A stretch of 64,000 bases of DNA from Rugalucina vietnamica. Its lineage: Eukaryota; Mollusca; Bivalvia; Lucinida; Lucinidae. Below, one piece after another: positions 10,259 to 20,405 of the stretch. The stretch lies in contig OZ024879.1 in the NCBI GenBank assembly GCA_964017185.1, forward strand, positions 42,415,883-42,479,882. Direction: 5' to 3'. The notes under the pieces are model-generated. The model was not told where the DNA came from, did not search any database, and worked only from the letters and a program-made list of their open reading frames with translations. The position numbers and the translations under genes are program-made. How positions within the stretch are numbered: the stretch's first letter is position 1; each line of letters begins with the position of its first letter.

Positions 10259-10378
10259 TTCTGTGCCGTTAGATTCTTCATTCATGATTTCTTTCACTTT
10301 TGATATGCAGTTATCAAGTTCTTCATCACAAAATTGTTTATAAGAGTTGCTCTGGGCCATTATGTTGCCTATTTTGAC
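10259..10378 (-). pseudogene. Possible first coding exon of the SWIM-type gene
   Basis: Minus strand ATG followed by MAQSNSYKQFCDEELDNCIS, KVKEIMNEES and a stop after TRDG, where the Naiad fragment begins. The short acidic N terminus and the fact that the next coding-like piece on this strand (9626) lies just beyond the Naiad insertion suggest a 5' exon cut from its gene. Inference from position only. Confidence 0.3.
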
Positions 10379-10379
10379 A

Positions 10380-11042
10380 TATACAAATACTTAAAATTTC
10401 GTGTATACTGTGACCTTTTGGGCATCAAAAAGCCAATTGATGACTTTGAATTGACTGAAAGCATACACATATCGGCCTAATTCTTACCTTATAAAGACGC
10501 CGTATAAAGGACACCTCAGATGGACAACCCCCGGATTCCATTTGAAAGCATAGACACACTCTGTCTGTGTGTTTTAGAACAAATGAGAAACGCATTCACA
10601 CCTGGATACAGGTATTACACGAAATCATTTACCTCAAATAAGGAGACAGGGTTGGCATGAAGTTACCCACTCGGGCTTACTAAACCATAAAACCCGGGTT
10701 TACACGTGTTAGGCTTACTCGGGGTTGGGCAATAACTTTATATTGCCTGCTTTGGGTTTTATAAAATTTTGCTTATGTACATTGTAAAATATAAATGATT
10801 CAATATATTGAATAATTTATCAAAATAGTGAGCAGCATCCTGTTTCTTTTTAGCTGATTTTGAAGGCATGTCACTTTGGACAGTCACACGTTCTGTTTAA
10901 ACAACAACTACTTTAGCCTGTGTGTTTTAAAGTAAGAAATAGAGGGACCACGATGGACCTTCAGAAGTTGATAAGGTATTGATTATGAAGTTTTATAAAA
11001 TAAAGAAGTTAACAGTTGCAAATTGACCTGGATGAATAGCTT
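10380..11042. other. Unassigned region
   Basis: AT-rich sequence with no repeat family, splice-bounded exon or long frame that I can support. Confidence 0.4.
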
Positions 11043-11270
11043 TTAGGTTGTTTCGCCGCCAGAGCTATTTTCATAGTTGTAAGGAATCTCAATCAAAATT
11101 CGGCTATTGCAACCACTTACGTTTTTTGTAAGTAAAGCGGCAACACTTTTTAAATGTATATCCCTCCACCAACCAAAGTTTTTGTCTGACCCAACTTCCA
11201 CATTCTCTCCCTGAAACATGTAATCCCTGTTGAGCACCGCAGTGATACTGTTGATGTCGTTGGAACTCTA
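11043..11270 (-). other. Exon-like ORF, family unknown
   Basis: Minus strand: acceptor-like ACTTTTTAG, then an open frame of about 75 codons containing SSNDINSITAVLNRDYMFQG, GSDKNFGWWRDIHLKSVAAL and NSRILIEIPYNYENSSG, ending in TAG. Composition looks like a globular protein, but I do not recognise it and see no partner exons. Confidence 0.3.
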
Positions 11271-11350
11271 AAAAGTGGTTATATTTGAAGCACTTTTTGG
11301 ATGTCACGACGTCCTTAGTTTTCGTTGCAAGTCGCCTAAAATGGAGGAAC
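11268..11350 (+). repeat. R3 retroposon, short internal fragment
   Basis: Carries the GGTTATATTTGAAGCACTTTT and GGATGTCACGACGTCC segments of R3 only. Confidence 0.5.
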
Positions 11351-11439
11351 GTCCGATGTTTGACCTCATGTAGGTTTTCAGAAGTCGGAGAATACTAATA
11401 CTCCTTTCACACTCACAGCTCGTAATTGAGAATCTTTTG

Positions 11440-11735
11440 GATGTCATGACATTCTAATTTTTTGGTCTGCCCAGGAAAAGTGGTTCAAGTCAAACCATCC
11501 ATCATATAAACTTTAGTGTCTTGCTTTAATGGTTGTATTTTTCAAGCTCTTTTTGAATGTCATGACATCCTAGTTTTGAGTAAATGTCCCATAAAATGGA
11601 GGCGACGTCCCGACATGATCATAGTTGTTGACTGGGATATTAAGCAACAATTCAAACAAACAAACAAAAATAAATTTAGGTCACAGTCCCATAAAATGGA
11701 GGAAACGTTACGACATGACCGTAGCTGTTCAATTC
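11440..11735 (+). repeat. R3 retroposon, copy c, with a repeated internal segment
   Basis: Complete R3 order ending (CAAA)n near 11665. A second partial unit (GTCCCATAAAATGGAGGAAAC, GACATGACCGTAGCTGTTCA) follows directly. Confidence 0.7.
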
Positions 11736-12169
11736 AAACTCAAAATTAAAACTGTATTAATGTCAAACGTCTTATTACACTGGCTAAGTTACCTTGATAC
11801 ACCGCACAAAATCTTCTTGGATTGTGTCTGGAATAAATGTAAAATGAAAGGAAAATATTAAATGTATCTTGAGTTTATCTCATGTACACATTAAATGATT
11901 TTCTTTATCGAACGGTATATCATTTTTGTCTAAATGTGAAGTTACTTAGTATAAGGCAAATCTTAAATACATGTATTTGACTGATTATGCAACCTACATT
12001 ATAGTGGTAGATAAATACATACCGTTTTAGATTGCAAAATGAAAAATTTTAATTAAAATATTGAACAAATCTACACTAACAATTTAATACAAACCAAGGC
12101 AAAAAATCAAATTTATTTTTTTATGAATTTCATTTACCTAGTCATATCAACATATCTGAGAATCACTGC

Positions 12170-12370
12170 TAGTTGTTCTTGATTTTGTCTTAATTGATTC
12201 TTTAAGTCCACGTCAACAGTTATGGTAATGTCGGGACGTTGCCTCCATTTTATGGGACTTGTACTCAAAATTAGGACGTCATGACATCCAAAAAGTGCTT
12301 CAAATATAACCACCCAACTAAGCCAAAGTGGACTTTAACCACTTTCCCTGGGCAGGCTCAGACGTAAATG
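12170..12370 (-). repeat. R3 retroposon, copy d
   Basis: Reverse-oriented R3: GGTAATGTCGGGACGTTGCC, TTATGGGACTTGTACTC, GACGTCATGACATCC, then CCCTGGGCAGGCTCAGAC. Confidence 0.7.
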
Positions 12371-12371
12371 C

Positions 12372-12690
12372 CATGCTAATGATTTCAGTTTGGATAGCCT
12401 TTGATATGTTAGTTGAATTCTTAAGAGCTCTCAAGGGTCACATCACCACCATTGTATCTGTTCTTTAACAATGCTTTGGAGTTCCCGGTGTTCTTCACTG
12501 TTACATTTTCTAATCTGTCAGTGTCATCATTCCCTCTCATTGGAATATTCTGCTTTCCACATAATAACAGTCTTTACTATTGCTTCCAGTGTCTTAATGT
12601 TCTTTCTCTCTTCTCCTTTATTTCAAACCACAATTTTGTACTTCATTAACACTTGTAAACGGGCTTTCCTGTACTATATTTCATAAAGAA
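12372..12690 (-). pseudogene. hAT/TTF-type zinc-finger protein fragment
   Basis: Minus-strand translation over changing frames gives a collinear series: LEAIVKTVI, CGKQNIPMRGND, LENVTVKNTGNSKALLKNRY, NGGDVTLESS. This resembles the segment following the TTF-type finger of hAT-derived (ZMYM1-like) proteins, which typically reads CG.Q.IPLRG, then GNF.ALL..R, then LE. Several shifts are needed, so it is a decayed piece. The N-terminal finger and the C-terminal dimerisation region are not found nearby. Confidence 0.4.
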
Positions 12691-12839
12691 ATCACGTTTT
12701 AATAAACAATGACCATGCATTTTGTAACCCGTTTCCGGTTTCTTTGTTGTACTGGTATCTCAGGATTTGTGTCCTTCGTTCAGTCTATGTTCATCCAACC
12801 AATCTGTAGGCCCTTTCACCAGCTGCCCTTTACACTTTA

Positions 12840-13010
12840 TGCCCCTAGACTGAGTGGCCATCTGATTACTGGTTAAACGCTCAGAAGGTCTGAGCCTACC
12901 CTGGAAAGTGGTTCAACTCAAACATCCATACATATAAACCTTTATGGCTTACTTTGGTGGTAATATTTGAAGCATTGTTTGGGTGTCATGACATCAAAAC
13001 AATTGCTTAA
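12840..13010 (+). repeat. R3 retroposon, copy e (3' truncated)
   Basis: Starts CATCTGATTACTGGTTAAAC and runs through CTGAGCCTACCCTGGAAAG to GGGTGTCATGACATC. The tail is missing. Confidence 0.65.
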
Positions 13011-13209
13011 AGGTGGAAACGGCATTGATCTGGCAATTAACCAGTCAGTATCTCCTGTTTCCGAAATGGGACGAAAGTTTCCTCCACCCTGATATTATGG
13101 TGATAACGCTTGGCTCATCTAAGGTATTTAACGGCTGGTAATTCCACCAATCACAAACACAGCATCTTTTTATTGTAATACCCTAGACTGAGTTTTAAAA
13201 AGAATAAAT

Positions 13210-13444
13210 GAGCCTGTGCATGAGAAAATCAACAGTTTGGGTTTCCGACCAGGTCTGGCACAAACCAGGCTGTACAGTCACAGAATAAAGCTAGAAGCTT
13301 GAAACTTTAGATATAAGTAGTAGAGGAATTGTACTATCCGTTTGGCGAAAACAAAGACGCTGATCAGCTTTGCAGTTGTTGCACATCTGATCTGCGTCTT
13401 TGTTTTCGCATATGCAAATTGTTTGTTTTCTCATGCGAAAGCTC
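13210..13444. mobile_element. MITE family 1, copy c
   Basis: Left GAGCCTGTGCATGAGAAAAT, right TTTTCTCATGCGAAAGCTC, with a diverged internal palindrome. Confidence 0.75.
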
Positions 13445-13567
13445 AAAAAGCAGACCCATGTAATAGCAGCCAGCATGCAGTACAGCATACTGGGCACCAT
13501 TGCCAGTCGGTTTCGATGGTAAATCAGACCCATCGTTCGGAAACCACCCATATTTAGATTTCTGGCG

Positions 13568-13686
13568 AAAGTTGCATAACGCGAGCGCTACGTAGCGCTT
13601 TGTAGATGGCTCCCGACGTCACGATGACGTCATTTTGTGCAGACGCATACAAGCAACAAAGCGCTACGTAGCGCTCGCATTATGCA
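13568..13686. mobile_element. Short foldback element with CGAGCGCTACGTAGCGCT arms
   Basis: About 33-bp arms: GTTGCATAACGCGAGCGCTA... and its complement ...TAGCGCTCGCATTATGCAAC. Each arm contains a self-complementary AGCGCTACGTAGCGCT. The 50-bp centre has GACGTCACGATGACGTC. No coding capacity. Confidence 0.8.
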
Positions 13687-13914
13687 ACTCAGCCCAGATT
13701 TACCCAGGTTTCACCGAGACAAACTAATTATAGCCCTGCTTATATTCCATTACTATACGAAGATCTTGGCACCTCTCTGACATGACTGATTTAGTTTCTT
13801 CGACACAGTGTTTTGTTCCTCCGGAATGAAAATCAAAGCGCATTTAAGGCAATTTCCAACCTTAATCTTGGGCCTCGCGCATTGGGGCCTAGGAGAAGTA
13901 GATGGGCTGATTGT

Positions 13915-14150
13915 GCCTGCCTCCAGACCATCTGATTACTGGTTAACCGCACAAGTCTGAGCCTGCCCAGGAAAAGTGGTTTAGTCAAACCATCCATACA
14001 TGCCTTATTGGTTTGCTTGGGTGATATTTATGAAGCACTCATTTTGAGTGTCATGAAAACCTAATGTTGAGAGAAAATCCCATAAAATGGGGGCAACGTT
14101 CCAAAATTGAACATTGCTGTTGACTGGGACGTAAAGCATCAATTCAAACA
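13915..14150 (+). repeat. R3 retroposon, copy f
   Basis: Full R3 order from CCATCTGATTACTGGTTAAC to TCAATTCAAACAAAA. Confidence 0.7.
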
Positions 14151-14202
14151 AAATACCTTGATCTTGAAATTTCTATCGAATATCTTATACGCTCTTGAAT
14201 TA

Positions 14203-14410
14203 GAGCCGCCGCATCAGAAAACCAACAATCTGCATATGCGAAAACGAATTCGCAGACCAGCTTCTCAGAAACCTTTGTTATCGCTACACGGATAGTACAC
14301 TTCTTCTAAGTATATCCAAAATTTCAAGTCTCTAGCCTGCTGTTGTGACTTTACAAGTTGATTTATGTCAAACCTGGTCGAAAACTACATTATTGGTTTT
14401 CCATTGGCTC
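14203..14410. mobile_element. MITE family 1, copy d (internal deletion)
   Basis: Left GAGCCGCCGCATCAGAAAAC, right GTTTTCCATTGGCTC. Half of the internal palindrome is missing, giving a 208-bp element. Confidence 0.75.
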
Positions 14411-14952
14411 ATTTTAGAGTTGGTGCCAGCCTATGGAGTGCAAAAAACTGTTCCCCAGATCTTGGTTAAAAGAGTCCAAAGGCCTACGCCTTGATCTCAT
14501 TGATAATGAGTCAGTTGCTATCTCATAATCGGCAGTGGCATCAATTTTCATTTGATCCGAGCATCCAAGCTTTTTTCTGACTATTTTATAGGCTGTCGAT
14601 TTGTTGAGACCTGTTGCCTCAATCACTTTTTGTCATAGCTTGTCAATGCTGAAATATAATTTGCCTCTATGCTTCTCAAGCTTGAAGTAAAGATAGGTGT
14701 TAAAATATTTCTTCAACGCTTATCTTAAAACTTTGCATTTTGAAAAGGCCAACTGTCACGAGTAGTTTTCAATGATACTTGTAAAAAAGATTAGGAATTA
14801 CATTAACTCCCCTTAGGTTGCATGCCGCGTCTACTGTACGGATTCCTCATTCAACTAACAATTTTCAAAATTTATTACCTACTGTAAGGGTGACACCTCT
14901 TAATTTATTTTCGGCATCTACTGTTAATCTACACGGAGCTTCTAATTCTAAT

Positions 14953-17900
14953 ATGTTTCGTAATAATCTTCAGATTAGGTTATCTTCACTCAAATCACCA
15001 ATTTTACGTAAATATATTAATCCGTTCAAGAGACCTGGAATGTACCCTAGTATTTCTAAGTGCAATGCCAAGAAGTGCAACTGTTGCAATCATTTATGCT
15101 TTAAGACTACTATCACTTCATCTGTGAATGGTAGGACATTTTCAGTGGTTAATGATTCTGATTTAGACTGAAAATCAATGGATCTTGTATATGTTCTTAC
15201 TTGAAATACAAACAATTGTAGGATGCAATATGTTGGACAAACTTGTCGAACTTTGCAAAAACGATTTGGTGAGCACTATCGTAGAATCAGAAAGCCCAAA
15301 AATAATGATACCTTTCTGTACCAGCATTTTAAGCGCACTGGTCATTCTCCCAATGATGTTAAAGTTCAACCAGTGGAGAAAATCTCATATGATGAAAATT
15401 CTTCAGTTAGATTCAAAAACATTAAACGATTTGAAACTGAACTTAAATGGATAAAATTACTGCAAACACCCTTTCCACTGGGATTTAACGACAACATTTA
15501 CCATGAAGGCAATATTTCCAAAATGCCCGATTTTGATGTACTTACACTTTCGGACTCTCGTAAACGTAAATCTAGATCTCATGGTATACGGAAAAAGGGT
15601 AATGACAAACGTAAACGGTGTGCTGCATTGAAATTGAACATTTCTCTTAATGATTTAGCTGTTAAACTAAGGATTCACGGTCGACATCCAATGCTGTCGT
15701 ATCTTAGTTCTCTACCTATTGCTGCATTACGTTCCTTGGACACAGAGGCTAATAGATTTTACGATAGAAATCATCAAATGTATGACGCTGCACTGTTAAC
15801 AAGATGTTATACTCAGCATGCTCTTCGTCCATTTATCGATTCCGAATCTAATCACATTAGAAGTTTTATTAAAATTCCTTTCATCAATAAAGGAATTGAC
15901 TTTATTGATTTACCAAGCATATTCCAGGATAAATCAGTGATACAGTCTATACCTACCTACTTCCAAAATTCAGAACCTCCTATTATTTGTTACAAATATA
16001 ACAAACCAATCAGAAATACAATTTTTAATTTCAATAAACTTGTTTCTGATCTTGATATCCATGCTAATACTCCTAAGTCTTGAGATTGTAAAGATTCAAA
16101 ATATGTTTATCAACCCGCTGGACATATTGTTACTGGAAATTTAAAAATAATTTCGGATTCTAGAATTCGCAAAATTGTTTCTAAAGGTCCGAAATATAGA
16201 TTCCCTTCCTACATTAATTTCGACAAATGTAGAGAGGAGATTTCATCTGCATTAAATGATTTCGGTTATCGATGGTGTAAACGAGAGGGTGTTGAGGATA
16301 ATGCTCTTAAAGAATGGAAAAGAAGTATCTTCACTTTTGTGGATAAACGTATTAAGTTTAATTCACAAAATACTAATCTTTTACCTCCTAAACCCAAATC
16401 GTCATTTAGGCATTTGAAGCAGGGTATCCAAGAATTTCATAGAAAGTATGTCTTGGTTCCGGCAGATAAAGCCGCAAACAATGTTGTTGTCGTTTGTAGG
16501 CTTCACTACGTTAACACCTTAAAACAGGAGCTTGATGGTACCAGGGCTTATCTGGAGACATATACTGATGAGGTGTCTGTAGTTAATGCCCACTTAAACG
16601 ATTTACCTGTTAAGTTTTCTGTTTGTGTCAATGAAGGCCAAGACAAACTTCCTACGATGTATTGGTTACCTAAGCTTCACAAAAGACCATACAAAGCTAG
16701 ATTTATTGCAAATTCTAGCTCTTGTACTACCACTGAACTTTCTAAATTATTAACTTCCTGTCTTACTGCTATCAAATCTCATGTTATAAGATACTGTGAG
16801 ACAGTGTATGAAACTTCAAATAAAAATTGGTTTTGGTCAATTAAAAATTCTGGTGAGGTGCTCAGTAAATTGAAGTGTAGAGGGTTCCGTGCGACAAGCT
16901 TGTCTACATATGATTTTTCTACTCTGTATACAACATTACCACATAATCTAATTAAAGAAAAACTTCTGGATTTGATAGAGTGGACCTTCAAAAGGGCATT
17001 AAAAAACTATGGTTCACTTTATTTGGCATGTAATGACAGAAAGGCTTTTTTCACTTCCTCTGACCAAAGTCGGTATACACTTTGGTCATGTCAGAATGTA
17101 TGCGACGCCTTATCCTATCTCCTTGATAATATTTATATTAGATTTGGGACCAAGTTATACAGACAAATTGTTGGAATTCCGATGGATACAAATTGCGCAC
17201 CTCTCTTGGCTGATTTATTTTTATACTGCTACGAAAGAGATTTCATGGATTGTCTTATCCATGATAATCAAGCTGATGTTATCGAGGCTTTTAATTCCAC
17301 ATCTAGGTACCTCGATGACCTTTTGAACATTGACAACCCTTATTTTGAAGGTATGGTCAATCAAATTTATCCACCTGAACTTCAGTTGAACAAAGCCAAT
17401 ATCTCAGATACTGAAGCCCCCTTTTTAGATCTACATCTTTCTGTTGCAAATGGATTTGTTTCTTCTAAAATTTATGACAAGCGCGATGACTTTGATTTTG
17501 ATATAGTAAATTTTCCTTTTTTGGATGGTGACGTTCCTCGTCGTGCTTCTTATGGTGTATACATTTCGCAACTTATTAGGTTTGCTCGAGTCTGCAATCA
17601 TGTTACAGACTTCAACGCTCGAAATAAATGTTTAACGGCAAAACTTCTCCAACAGGGCTATCGGTATCATAAACTTCGAAAAACATTTTCTAAATTTTAT
17701 CGTAGACAATATGAATTGATTTCCAAATATAATGTTGGGTTAAAGACGCTTTTAAGTGAGGGCCTTTCGGAACCTGAATTTTATGGTGACTTGGTTTACA
17801 AATTTAAGAAACTTAAAGGAATTAATGATTTTTCTTTTCAGTTCAGAAAAATCATAACACGTTACAAACGTATAGGTTATAACTTGAATGTTATGCGACA

Positions 17901-18006
17901 GTCTGCATGCTTAGTTTTTAACCCAATCATGGTTGATAACTATGCTGCCTTCTTTAATTGCACGCCGGTACGTCGGGCGTCAGACTCTATGATGGCCCCG
18001 ACATAA
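14953..18006 (+). CDS. Naiad polyprotein: GIY-YIG endonuclease plus reverse transcriptase, with three in-frame UGA codons
   Basis: Read from the first in-frame ATG (14953), the frame has 1017 codons interrupted only by UGA codons 73, 84 and 377. Residues 37-45 hold a cysteine cluster (KCNAKKCNCC). UGA 73 and UGA 84 bracket the GIY-YIG core (VYVLT near 79-83, then YVGQT at 93-97), at positions that are cysteines in related PLE endonucleases. UGA 377 sits in U-D-C, replacing the first cysteine of the CxC linker motif. The RT begins around residue 490 (VPADKAANNVVVVC), has LPKLHKRPYKARFI near 572, motif A TYDFSTLYTTLP with Asp 654, motif B GIPMDTNCAPLLADLF, and motif C YLDD at 786-789. All segments lie in the same frame, with no other stops or frameshifts. 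Literature on Naiads reports clam selenoprotein versions with several selenocysteines, so I read the UGAs as Sec. Ordinary nonsense mutation is the alternative. The nuclease and RT would act in target-primed insertion. Confidence 0.8.
15169..15171 (+). other. In-frame UGA, candidate selenocysteine 1
   Basis: Context DLD-UGA-KSMDLVYVLT. In related endonucleases a cysteine precedes the VVYLL-type strand by about six residues. Confidence 0.65.
15202..15204 (+). other. In-frame UGA, candidate selenocysteine 2
   Basis: Context VYVLT-UGA-NTNNCRMQYVG. The canonical pattern here is VY.L.C..C..QYVG, so the codon replaces the first cysteine of the pair. Confidence 0.7.
16081..16083 (+). other. In-frame UGA, candidate selenocysteine 3 (CxC linker)
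   Basis: Context TPKS-UGA-DCKDSKYVY. Reading UGA as Sec gives U-D-C, equivalent to the CxC motif of N-terminal-endonuclease PLEs. The frame is then open for 640 codons. Confidence 0.7.
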
Positions 18007-18640
18007 AGCTATTCATTTTAGTAGGTTGGGGCCGGAGCTTCTTGTCTGTTGCTTGGCCCACCGGGGTCCAACTGGTGTTTTTCTTTTGCTCCGGAGTTAG
18101 TAGGTTATTCGGCGCCCAGGGATCTCCATCGTCGGGCAGCTTACTCAGTCTGTGAGTCCTGGTTTTTGATTCATCAGGATGTTTATCATGATTTATTTGT
18201 TTGTTCTTGATGATTCATTGACTAGTTAGAGATTCACCACGAGGACCGAATAACTAACTAAATGTTATGAACCACTGCAGAAGCTGAGGGTGAGGTTATG
18301 GCCATGTAAAACCGGTTTAAGCCCGCCAGTAACTTTGTGTTACTGATCGTTCCAAGTCGATACTTCTGTGGTGGTTCTTTTCGTTTTATGTCTTGGTGTT
18401 TGAAAAATTTTTTGTGCTGTTGGCGCCTTATGTATGTTTTCATATTTTTAGTTAAGTTAAGGTAACTGAGTGGCCACCTATTGGGAAAATAGCTGCTCAT
18501 TCGGCTTACGATATGTTTCATGGTATAAGTACCTGATTGTTGGTTTGGTTTTTTTTCCCACCTCGGTTTTTGGAGTGGGAATCTTTTTCTGATTGCGCCT
18601 TTTCCTGATCTTTGCCTACTTGTACCTTTTTGTACCTTCT
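18007..18640 (+). promoter_or_regulatory. Naiad 3' untranslated region with conserved RNA structures
   Basis: The region shared by the truncated copies contains a palindrome AAACCGGTTT (18309-18318), a hairpin CAGTAAC-TTTGT-GTTACTG (18327-18345), and a longer imperfect hairpin around CTATT-GGGAA-AATAG at about 18477-18492. I could not draw a canonical SECIS (paired RUGA/NGAN core with apical AA). A weak possibility places GTGA at 18289 against TGA at 18343, but the intervening bases do not pair well. Confidence 0.55.
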
Positions 18641-18874
18641 TGTACAGAAGTTATACAGATGTGTGTATGTGGTTATGTAAGAAAATTTTAAGAACGGAGC
18701 GCTTCAGTGCATTCATACTGATAAAATAAAGTAAAATAAATTAAGTACAGGTCCGTGTTTCAGATATACAAAAGATCTTTGGAAACACCTGTTCCATTAC
18801 TAAGAGCGGTAGCGTGGGAATATGGGTCCGCGCCCTTTGGGGCATTATGAAGAAAGTACTTGTGCCTCCAGACA

Positions 18875-19110
18875 AAGCTTATACGCTACTGACTGACTAC
18901 TGGCTAACCGCTCAGGTCTGAGCCTGCCCAGCATTTATGGTTCAACCCAAACCATTCATACATATACGCTATATTGGTTTAGTTTGGTGGTTATGTATTT
19001 GAAACATTTTTGGATGTAGTGGCATCCTAATTTGGATACAAGTCCCATAAAATGAAGTCCACGTCCAGACATGACCAGACTTAAAGCATCAAAACCAACA
19101 AACAAAACAA
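18875..19110 (+). repeat. R3 retroposon, copy g
   Basis: R3 segments ACTGGCTAACCGCTCAGGTC, CTGAGCCTGCCCAGCA, GTCCCATAAAATGAAGTCC and the CAAACAAAAC tail. Confidence 0.7.
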
Positions 19111-19599
19111 TCATTTCGGATGACATCCCCGGTATTTTATAAATGTCACATAAAATTGAAGCATTGAAAACACCTGTTCCTTTATTAAGGGTGGTCACGT
19201 GGGAATATGCGTCCCAGCCCTTTGGGTCTAAAATGCGACCCAGCCCTTTAGTTTTCTACCAAAAATCTCATATTTTTGAAATTTATCCAAAATGCGTTTT
19301 AGACAAAAAGTATCGACATTTCGATTATCAAAACAGTTTTGCAGTTGAATGAGCCAGTAAGAGCGGTGAATGACAGATTTGGATAGAATATTGAGCAGAG
19401 ATAACTTTAATTTCAAGGGTGTTCCACCGTTTCTGCAAGCCTGCGAGAAGGGTGTTCCACCGTTTCTCCAAGCCTGCGAGAAGCGCTTCCAGGCAATGCG
19501 AAAGTTTGCACAGGGATGGTTCTGCTACATATCTATTGATTAATTTTGATAGAGAGAATTACACCATTTGCAATGAAACCAAAATAAGTTCAATATCCC

Positions 19600-19603
<4 letters not shown>

Positions 19604-19670
<67 letters not shown>
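19604..19670. repeat. Poly(T) run, 67 bases
   Basis: Uninterrupted T homopolymer. On the minus strand it would be a poly(A) run, but no retroposon body is obvious beside it. Confidence 0.9.
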
Positions 19671-19735
19671 CTAAGTATACACTTTATAACAAAAATATGT
19701 TTTTTATGATAGTACAAAATAATCTTTATCATGAG

Positions 19736-20002
19736 AAAAAGGTACAAGTAGGCAAAGATCAGGAAAAGGCGCAATCAGAAAAAAGATTCCCACTCCAAAA
19801 AACCGAGGTGGGAAAAAACCAAACTAACAATCAGGTACTTATACCATGAAAATATATCGTAAGCCGAATGAGCAGCTATTTTCCCAATAGTTGGCCACTC
19901 AGTTACCTAAACTTAACTAAAAATATGAAAACATACATAAGGCACCAACAGCACAAAAAATTTAAACACCAAGACATAAAACAAAAAGAACCACCACAGA
20001 AT
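19736..20002 (-). mobile_element. Naiad 3' end fragment (N6)
   Basis: Minus-strand end region from GGTACAAGTAGGCAAAGATC to AAAGAACCACCACAGAA. It is truncated before the hairpin block. Confidence 0.8.
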
Positions 20003-20112
20003 ATAGTTTGAATATAACCACCATATAGTTTGCTTATGCAGAGAAACGAAGGTGTTGATCAGATACAAATGTTATAATAGTCCGTATAAATTCTCCACAC
20101 CTCTACTGCATA

Positions 20113-20405
20113 CATATCATCAGGAAAACATGTCCATGTAATGTATACCCCCTTATACCCCACTTTTGTATAGCAAAACTGGGGTTTGCAGGGGTTTACC
20201 TATTTTTCTTATTTTTGCCCCAAAACATAGATTGTGGGTACTCGTTAGAACCGCCTATTGTGGGTACTCGTTAGAACCGCCTCGTCGAGGCGGTTCTAAC
20301 GTGTACCCACAATCAATGTTTTGAGCGAAATATCAAAAATGCTCTACTGAAAATTTCAATTTTTACAGCTGAAACGGTATGTTGCATGGGCAAGTTTTCG
20401 TTATG
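20113..20405. mobile_element. MITE family 2, copy a
   Basis: Ends of the type CATNACGAAAACWTGYCCRTG inverted at both sides. The centre is a palindrome, GGTACTCGTTAGAACCGCCT...AGGCGGTTCTAACGTGTACC, flanked by CAAAACATAGATTGTG and its complement. Here the left palindrome arm is partly repeated (GTGGGTACTCGTTAGAACCG twice). No coding sequence. Confidence 0.8.

Larger units (their letters stand above)
14785..18640 (+). mobile_element. Full-length Naiad-type Penelope-like element (N5)
   Basis: The element carries an N-terminal GIY-YIG endonuclease, a linker with a CxC-type position, and a Penelope-type reverse transcriptase in one frame. This is the permuted order that defines Naiads. A TAA at 14782-14784 closes the frame upstream. 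The 3' untranslated region (18007-18640) is the parent of the ten other tails in this window. The exact 5' border is not visible; I saw no duplicated flank and no 5' pseudo-LTR. Confidence 0.85.

Noticed and set aside
8131-10378. Joining the SWIM-type pieces and the C2H2 exon into one functional gene
   Set aside because: The SWIM part needs several frame changes and is cut by a Naiad insertion. No donor in it connects convincingly to the C2H2 exon acceptor, so they are kept apart.
14414-14626. Minus frame with an HTH-like phrase (GLNKSTAYKIVRKKLG) just upstream of the Naiad
   Set aside because: The phrase resembles mariner or IS630 HTH segments, but the remaining residues do not continue any transposase and no inverted termini surround it. 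Too little to call.
19419-19774. Open frames reading poly-Phe or poly-Lys around 19600
   Set aside because: They only translate the 67-base T run; no coding evidence. The same holds for the frames over 37725-37774.
20230-20310. Repeated GTGGGTACTCGTTAGAACCG as a CRISPR-like array
   Set aside because: Only two copies, part of the MITE family 2 palindrome; no spacers, and a eukaryotic setting.
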